A model generated the notes under the pieces. That model was given only the letters and a program-made list of their open reading frames with translations. It searched no databases and had not been told where the DNA came from. The position numbers were made by a program, and so were the translations under genes. From an uncultured bacterium (GTDB lineage: Bacteria > Atribacterota > Atribacteria > Atribacterales > Caldatribacteriaceae), in the NCBI GenBank assembly GCA_937922705.1, contig CALAIW010000013.1, positions 1-64,000 of the forward strand: 64,000 bases of DNA. Direction: 5' to 3'. Below, one piece after another: positions 59,010-64,000 of this stretch (the stretch's first letter is position 1; every line of letters starts with the position of its first letter).

Positions 59010-60440
59010 ATGCATCGCTACCTCATGAATCCTGAGCGGGTAAGGCGATACTTAAACCTCTTTATCGTTCGCGCTCTTTTCCGTTGGGCTACCCAGAAAA
59101 CCTCTGATGGCAGGGTAAGGCTTGAAAAGCTCCTTTTGTGGTACGGCAAGCCCAAAAAGGGTTTGTCTTTTTTGGAACTTTTAACCTTTATGCCGGTCTA
59201 TCTTGCTATCGATATTTTAAGAATTCTTCTGCGCTGGAAAAAGGAGTATCTGGTTAAGGAAATTTTTGGGTCTCGGAATATACGTCGTGCTACCATAAAC
59301 TTAGCTCGGAGCGTAGCAGAATATGGAGCTACAAGGCCACAGAAGTTTGCCAGTCCTTTGCTCGTAGTGTGGAACTTTACCAACTTCTGCAACCTGCGGT
59401 GTCGCCACTGTTACCAGAATGCAGGTCCCAGAACCGAGCAACTTTCCCTTTCAGACCGTCTGCGGGTTATCGATGAGCTTGAAGAGAACTTTGTTCCTAC
59501 CTTGGCCTTCTCAGGAGGGGAACCCCTCTGTGACCCAGAGTTCTTTACGGTAGCTCAGTACGCTGCCTCCAAAGAGATATATCTTTCGGTAGCCACAAAT
59601 GGTACTTTACTCACGGAGGACATGTGCCAGAAGCTTAAAGACCATGGAATTCAATATGTGGAAGTGAGTCTTGAGAGCTCTGATCCAGAGTATCACGATC
59701 GATTTCGGGGCATTCCTGGACTCTGGGCGAGGACAGTTCGGGGCATTGAGAACGCGGTGAAAGCTGGACTTATGGTAGGTGTGGCTCCTACCGTGACTCG
59801 GGAAAATCTCAAGGATCTCCCTAAACTCTATCGGTTTGTGAAGGAACTCGGGGCGCATCGTTTTTACGTTTTCAACTTTATCCCTACAGGGAGGGGGAGG
59901 GAGATATGGAGTGAGGACCTAAGCCCTGAGGAAAGAGAGGAAATGCTTGAGCTTCTCTATTCTTGCCTCATGGAAAAAGAGATTCAGGTTTTCAGTACTA
60001 GTCCCCAGTTTGGGAGGAAGTGTGTGGAGAAAAACCCCGAGGGTATTGTGATTACTGGGCATTACTCGGTTGCCGAGGGGAAACTCGCTAAGGTGGGAGC
60101 AGAATATGTGGGAGGGTGTGGAGCAGGTAGAGCTTACTGTGCTCTGCAACCTGATGGAACGGTTACGCCTTGTGTCTTTATGCCTATCCCTGTGGGGCGC
60201 CTTCCTGAAAAACCGCTTAAAGAGATTTGGGACAATGCAAAGGTCTTGCGGGAGCTGCGCTTGAGAGAACTCTATCGTGGCCATTGTGGGGTCTGTGAAT
60301 TTCAAGCAGTATGTGGAGGTTGTCGGGCTCGGGCATACGCGTACTCTGGTGATTACCTTGGACCAGATCCTGGTTGTAAGTTCAACGCTGCTTTCTACCG
60401 GGCATTTTATGAGACAACGCATGCGAAAGTGACAGCGTAG
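59010..60440 (+). CDS. Radical SAM/SPASM domain protein with N-terminal extension
   Basis: NFTNFCNLRCRHCYQNAG; SGGEPLCDPEF; SPASM Cys-rich C-terminus CGAGRAYCALQPDGTVTPCVFMPIPVG...CGVCEFQAVCGGCRARAYAYSGD. Confidence 0.92.
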   Translation: MHRYLMNPERVRRYLNLFIVRALFRWATQKTSDGRVRLEKLLLWYGKPKKGLSFLELLTFMPVYLAIDILRILLRWKKEYLVKEIFGSRNIRRATINLARSVAEYGATRPQKFASPLLVVWNFTNFCNLRCRHCYQNAGPRTEQLSLSDRLRVIDELEENFVPTLAFSGGEPLCDPEFFTVAQYAASKEIYLSVATNGTLLTEDMCQKLKDHGIQYVEVSLESSDPEYHDRFRGIPGLWARTVRGIENAVKAGLMVGVAPTVTRENLKDLPKLYRFVKELGAHRFYVFNFIPTGRGREIWSEDLSPEEREEMLELLYSCLMEKEIQVFSTSPQFGRKCVEKNPEGIVITGHYSVAEGKLAKVGAEYVGGCGAGRAYCALQPDGTVTPCVFMPIPVGRLPEKPLKEIWDNAKVLRELRLRELYRGHCGVCEFQAVCGGCRARAYAYSGDYLGPDPGCKFNAAFYRAFYETTHAKVTA

Positions 60441-60602
60441 GCAAGAAGGGGGTTTGGGGTCTAAGTTTTGTCGGTTGAGGTAAAAGGGTGTAGGACCTTT
60501 CGGGAAATCGGTAGAGATTGCTTACTTTTCCTTTTGGGCCTCCTTGAAAAGCGTCAAGAAGAGCTTTATATTGAGAGTATCAAAAAAGAGGAGGGATGTG
60601 GT

Positions 60603-61592
60603 GTGAAAAAAAAGTTGGTATTTGTGTTCTTTGTGGTCCTTGTAGTGTTGCTCCTTTTTGTGGCTCTGGCTGAAGCAAAGTATAAGATCGCCTTTGTACC
60701 AAAGCTTATTGGCATTCCTTACTTTAACGCTATGGAGGAAGGTGGCAAAAAGGCTGCGCAAGACCTTGATGTGGAATTCATTTACACTGGTCCTGTAACT
60801 GCCGATGTGGCAAAGCAGATTGAAATTATCGATAACCTCATCACCCAGGGTGTTGATGCTATTGCGGTAGCACCCAACGACCCTGCAGCTATTACTCCAG
60901 TCCTCAAAAAAGCTAAAGAAAAGGGCATTCTGGTTATGACTAGCGACACTGATGGTGCTCAGGAGGTGCGAGACCTCTTCGTCAACCAGGCCCTCCAGGA
61001 TGAAATTGGTTACACCGTTATGGATGAGCTTGCCAAAGCAATGAACTACGAAGGAGAATTTGCGATCGTTTCCTGTGGTCCTACTGCTTGGAACCTTAAC
61101 ATTTGGATTGCCTATGAGCTTGAGCGTCTTGCCCAGTATCCCAAGATGAAACTTGTAACCATCCGCTATGCAGAAGAGGATGTGCAGTTGGCTATTAACG
61201 TCATGCTTGACCTTATCAATGCGTTCCCGAACCTCAAGGGCGTCATTGGTCAGTGCAGCACTTCTGCTCCAGGTGTAGCAGAAGCCATTGAGCAAGCTGG
61301 TAAGAGTGGTCAGATTGTAGCTACAGGGCTTTCGGTACCCTCTATGATGGCCAAGTACGTGAAAAGTGGCACGGTAAAGAGCTTTGTTCTCTGGAATCCT
61401 ATTGACCTTGGGTACCTCACCGTTTGGGCTGCAAAGTACCTCCTTGATGGGAACCAGTTTGAGGACGGAAAAGAGTACGAAGTTCCAGGTATCGAGACAA
61501 AGCCAAAGTACATTGCCAAGGACAAAATGCTTGTCCTTGGACCTCCGAAGGTCTTTGACGCCTCTAACATCGACCAATACATGTTCTTCTGA
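60603..61592 (+). CDS. Sugar ABC transporter substrate-binding protein (ribose/AI-2/rhamnose-type)
   Basis: GTG start, signal peptide, KIAFVPKLIGIPYFNAMEEGGKKAAQDLDVEFIYTGP...IDNLITQGVDAIAVAPNDPAAI. Confidence 0.93.
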   Translation: MKKKLVFVFFVVLVVLLLFVALAEAKYKIAFVPKLIGIPYFNAMEEGGKKAAQDLDVEFIYTGPVTADVAKQIEIIDNLITQGVDAIAVAPNDPAAITPVLKKAKEKGILVMTSDTDGAQEVRDLFVNQALQDEIGYTVMDELAKAMNYEGEFAIVSCGPTAWNLNIWIAYELERLAQYPKMKLVTIRYAEEDVQLAINVMLDLINAFPNLKGVIGQCSTSAPGVAEAIEQAGKSGQIVATGLSVPSMMAKYVKSGTVKSFVLWNPIDLGYLTVWAAKYLLDGNQFEDGKEYEVPGIETKPKYIAKDKMLVLGPPKVFDASNIDQYMFF

Positions 61593-61599
61593 TTTTCCT

Positions 61600-61627
61600 A
61601 GGGCGCCCGATGAGGGCGCCCTTTTTG
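61600..61627 (+). terminator. Hairpin plus U-tract between substrate-binding protein and ATPase genes
   Basis: AGGGCGCC-CGATGAG-GGCGCCCT followed by TTTTTG. Confidence 0.85.
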
Positions 61628-61643
61628 TTAGGAGAGAGACGCG

Positions 61644-63164
61644 ATGGAGTATATCCTTGAGTGCCGTGGTATTTTCAAATCTTTTGGTGGAGTGCAAGCT
61701 CTCAAAGGGGTAGATTTTACCCTTAAACCTGGCGAAGTCCATGCTCTTGTGGGAGAAAACGGAGCGGGAAAGTCTACGCTTATCAAAATCATTTCTGGGT
61801 CTCTGCTTCCGGATCGCGGTGACATATTCTACATGGGACAGCCAGTGCGAATTGATTCTCCCCGAAAAGCCCAAGACATGGGTATTTCCACGGTGTACCA
61901 GGAACCTCTGGTGTATGGAGAGCTGAGTGTTCTAGAGAACATCTTTCTAGGGAGAGAAATCCGAACTCCCCGGGGAAATATCGATTGGAAAAAGGAAGAG
62001 GAGAAAGCACAATCGCTTTTTACTTCCTTAGGACTTCCGTATCATTTCCTTCGGGAGCCTATGAGAGAGCTGAGCGTGGGTTTGCAACAGCTTGTCCTTA
62101 TTGCCAAGGCTTTAGTGTACGAGGCGAAAGTCATCATCTTTGATGAACCTACGGCCATCCTCACTGAGCACGAGACAGAACGACTTTTCAGTATTATCCA
62201 GAAACTCCGGGATAGAGGTGTTGGTATTATCTACATTTCCCATCGTCTTGAAGAGATTTTCCGCATTGCCAATCGGGTAACGGTCATGCGAGATGGTGAG
62301 GTTAAGGGTGAATTTCCTATTGAAGCTGTTGATCGAGCAAAAATCGTGGAGCTCATGGCTGGAAAACTCCTTGTTGAGGAGATTGCTCGGAAGCGGTCTC
62401 GAGGAGAGGAACCCCTTCTTTCGGTTCGTGGGCTTACGAAAAAGCCTCGCTTTTTCGATATTTCTTTTGACCTTTTCCCAGGGGAAATTCTGGGATTCTT
62501 TGGTCTTGTCGGTTCAGGACGAACCGATGTAGCTCAGAGTATTTTTGGCCTTCTTGCTCCCGAAGATGGTGCAATCATCTTTAATGGCCATAGGGTTCGT
62601 TTTGCTTCTCCTGAGGAGGCGATGAGGGCGGGGATAGCGTACCTCCCTGAAGACCGGAAAGTCCAAGGTCTTTTTCCTATTCAGAGTGTGGCGTATAACA
62701 TCTCTGTAACCATGCTTCGAGAGCTTTCGCGTCGTTTCGGTATCGTAGATATTCAAAAGGAACAAGGACTTGCGGATAGATATGTTCGGGAGCTCAATAT
62801 TAAAACCCCCAGTCTCTATACCCGGGTTTACAGCCTAAGCGGTGGAAACCAGCAGAAAGTCGTCCTCGCCAAGTGGCTCTCGGTAACCCCCAAGCTCCTT
62901 ATCCTTGACGAACCGACCAGAGGAATTGATGTGGCTTCGAAATCGGAAATTCACAACCTCATCGCCCAACTTGCTGACCGGGGACTTGGGGTGATGCTGA
63001 TTTCCTCGGAGCTTCCTGAAATTCTCAAGATGTCCGATCGGGTCATTGTCATGCACGAGGGAAGAATCACTGGCGTATTCGAAGGACAGGAAAAGACCGC
63101 AGAGAACATTATCCGCGCAGCTACTGGGGAACGGATGGTTGTTTCTGGGGGTGTAGGTGCGTGA
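61644..63164 (+). CDS. Sugar ABC transporter ATP-binding protein (RbsA/MglA-type, two ABC domains)
   Basis: GVDFTLKPGEVHALVGENGAGKSTLIKIISG; second domain LSGGNQQKVVLAKWLSVTPKLLILDEPTRGIDV. Confidence 0.96.
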   Translation: MEYILECRGIFKSFGGVQALKGVDFTLKPGEVHALVGENGAGKSTLIKIISGSLLPDRGDIFYMGQPVRIDSPRKAQDMGISTVYQEPLVYGELSVLENIFLGREIRTPRGNIDWKKEEEKAQSLFTSLGLPYHFLREPMRELSVGLQQLVLIAKALVYEAKVIIFDEPTAILTEHETERLFSIIQKLRDRGVGIIYISHRLEEIFRIANRVTVMRDGEVKGEFPIEAVDRAKIVELMAGKLLVEEIARKRSRGEEPLLSVRGLTKKPRFFDISFDLFPGEILGFFGLVGSGRTDVAQSIFGLLAPEDGAIIFNGHRVRFASPEEAMRAGIAYLPEDRKVQGLFPIQSVAYNISVTMLRELSRRFGIVDIQKEQGLADRYVRELNIKTPSLYTRVYSLSGGNQQKVVLAKWLSVTPKLLILDEPTRGIDVASKSEIHNLIAQLADRGLGVMLISSELPEILKMSDRVIVMHEGRITGVFEGQEKTAENIIRAATGERMVVSGGVGA

Positions 63165-64000
63165 CGAATACAGGATTGCGTCGTATCCTTCAGCGGCGGG
63201 AATTCACTGTTTTTGGACTTATTCTCGCCCTGGTCATACTTTTTTCTTTGACTACTGAACGTTTCATGTCGGTAAGCAATCTCTCCAATCTTCTTCTCCA
63301 GCTTGCTGGAACGGCCATATCAGCTATTGGCATGACCATGGTTATCATAACCGGGGGAATCGATGTCTCTGTTGGTTCTGCTCTTGGTATGGCCTCCGTT
63401 GTGGCAGGGAAACTCCTTATGGGTGGGTATCCTCCCATTCTTGTTCTTCTTGCCTCTCTTGGTGTTGGCCTTCTTATTGGTCTTTTTAATGGAATGCTTA
63501 TTGCCTGGGGAAACATACCCCCTATTATTGCGACTCTTGGAATGATGAGCATCTTGCGAAGTCTCATGTACCAGCTTCTTGGGGGTCGTTGGATTTCTGG
63601 TATTCCACCGGCAATTCGGATTATTGGTCTTGGAAAGTGGCTTGGTATTCCCATCTCCATGTGGGTGACAGCATTTCTCATCGGCTTTTTCACCTATTTT
63701 TTGTCTTCCCGTCCTCTTGGTCGAGCAATCTATGCGGTGGGAAATAACCCCGAAGCAGCGCGTATTTCGGGTATTGATCTTAGAAGGACAACCCTTTTTG
63801 TATATGCTGTTCTTGGAGCTCTTGTAGGGTTTGCTGGTCTTGTATACGTTGCCCGAACGGGGATTGTACAGACCAATACGGGGAGTGGTTTTGAGCTTGA
63901 GGTTATTGCTGCAGTTGTTCTTGGAGGAACAAGTATTCTTGGCGGACGAGGAACGGTTATTGGGAGCCTTCTTGGAGCCTTCCTCGTAGGTATAATCAAA
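63161..64000 (+). CDS. Sugar ABC transporter permease (RbsC-type), truncated by the window end
   Basis: GTG at 63161 overlaps the ATPase stop; VTNTGLRRILQRREFTVFGLILALVILFSLTTERFMSVSNLSNLLLQLAGTAISAIGMTMVIITGGIDVSVGSALG...; absent from the ORF track because no stop falls in the window. Confidence 0.93.
   Translation, partial: MTNTGLRRILQRREFTVFGLILALVILFSLTTERFMSVSNLSNLLLQLAGTAISAIGMTMVIITGGIDVSVGSALGMASVVAGKLLMGGYPPILVLLASLGVGLLIGLFNGMLIAWGNIPPIIATLGMMSILRSLMYQLLGGRWISGIPPAIRIIGLGKWLGIPISMWVTAFLIGFFTYFLSSRPLGRAIYAVGNNPEAARISGIDLRRTTLFVYAVLGALVGFAGLVYVARTGIVQTNTGSGFELEVIAAVVLGGTSILGGRGTVIGSLLGAFLVGIIK

Noticed and set aside
60522-61874. 450-aa minus-strand ORF opposite the sugar-binding protein gene
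   Set aside because: Antisense shadow ORF; no recognisable domain, and the plus strand encodes a clear ABC substrate-binding protein.
1-64000. CRISPR arrays, rRNA, tRNA and large tandem repeats
   Set aside because: No regularly spaced direct repeats, cloverleaf-like sequences or conserved rRNA segments noticed by eye; a tRNAscan/Infernal/CRISPR search was not possible here.

Overview
The window is a gene-dense bacterial chromosome segment, about 60 protein-coding genes with short or overlapping spacers. I saw no rRNA, tRNA or CRISPR array. The gene content (FlgH/FlgI L- and P-ring proteins, Lpt export genes, CsaB/DUF5693, methylmalonyl-CoA-decarboxylase-like genes, HgdB-like proteins, encapsulin) suggests a flagellated anaerobic or thermophilic diderm, possibly Atribacterota-like; this placement is inference. 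From left to right the window holds: a P-type Ca2+-ATPase gene broken by two single-base homopolymer frameshifts; a decayed IS1634-like transposase; a ZIP transporter; a glycosyltransferase operon; metG and tatD; a flagellar cluster (flgF-G-A-H-I-J-yvyF-flgM-N-K-L-fliW-csrA); an Lpt cluster; a compact minus-strand metabolic operon (two HgdB-like proteins, isocitrate/isopropylmalate DH, B12-radical SAM, FAH, AEC transporter); an Rrf2-cupin-ferritin-like-encapsulin operon; secA; prfB with a programmed +1 frameshift; acyl-CoA decarboxylase subunits; a DUF5693-CsaB-TagA cell-envelope cluster; ftsEX-envC-ctpA; gltX; an isolated holin/lysozyme-like pair; an FGGY kinase; serC; gdhA; a radical SAM/SPASM protein; and a sugar ABC transporter cut by the window edge. 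The most interesting observations are the encapsulin operon with a recognisable cargo-loading peptide, the isolated lysis-like cassette, the HgdB-like operon lacking a visible activator, a near-consensus sigma28 promoter before flgM, and a TlpA-rhodanese-like fusion.
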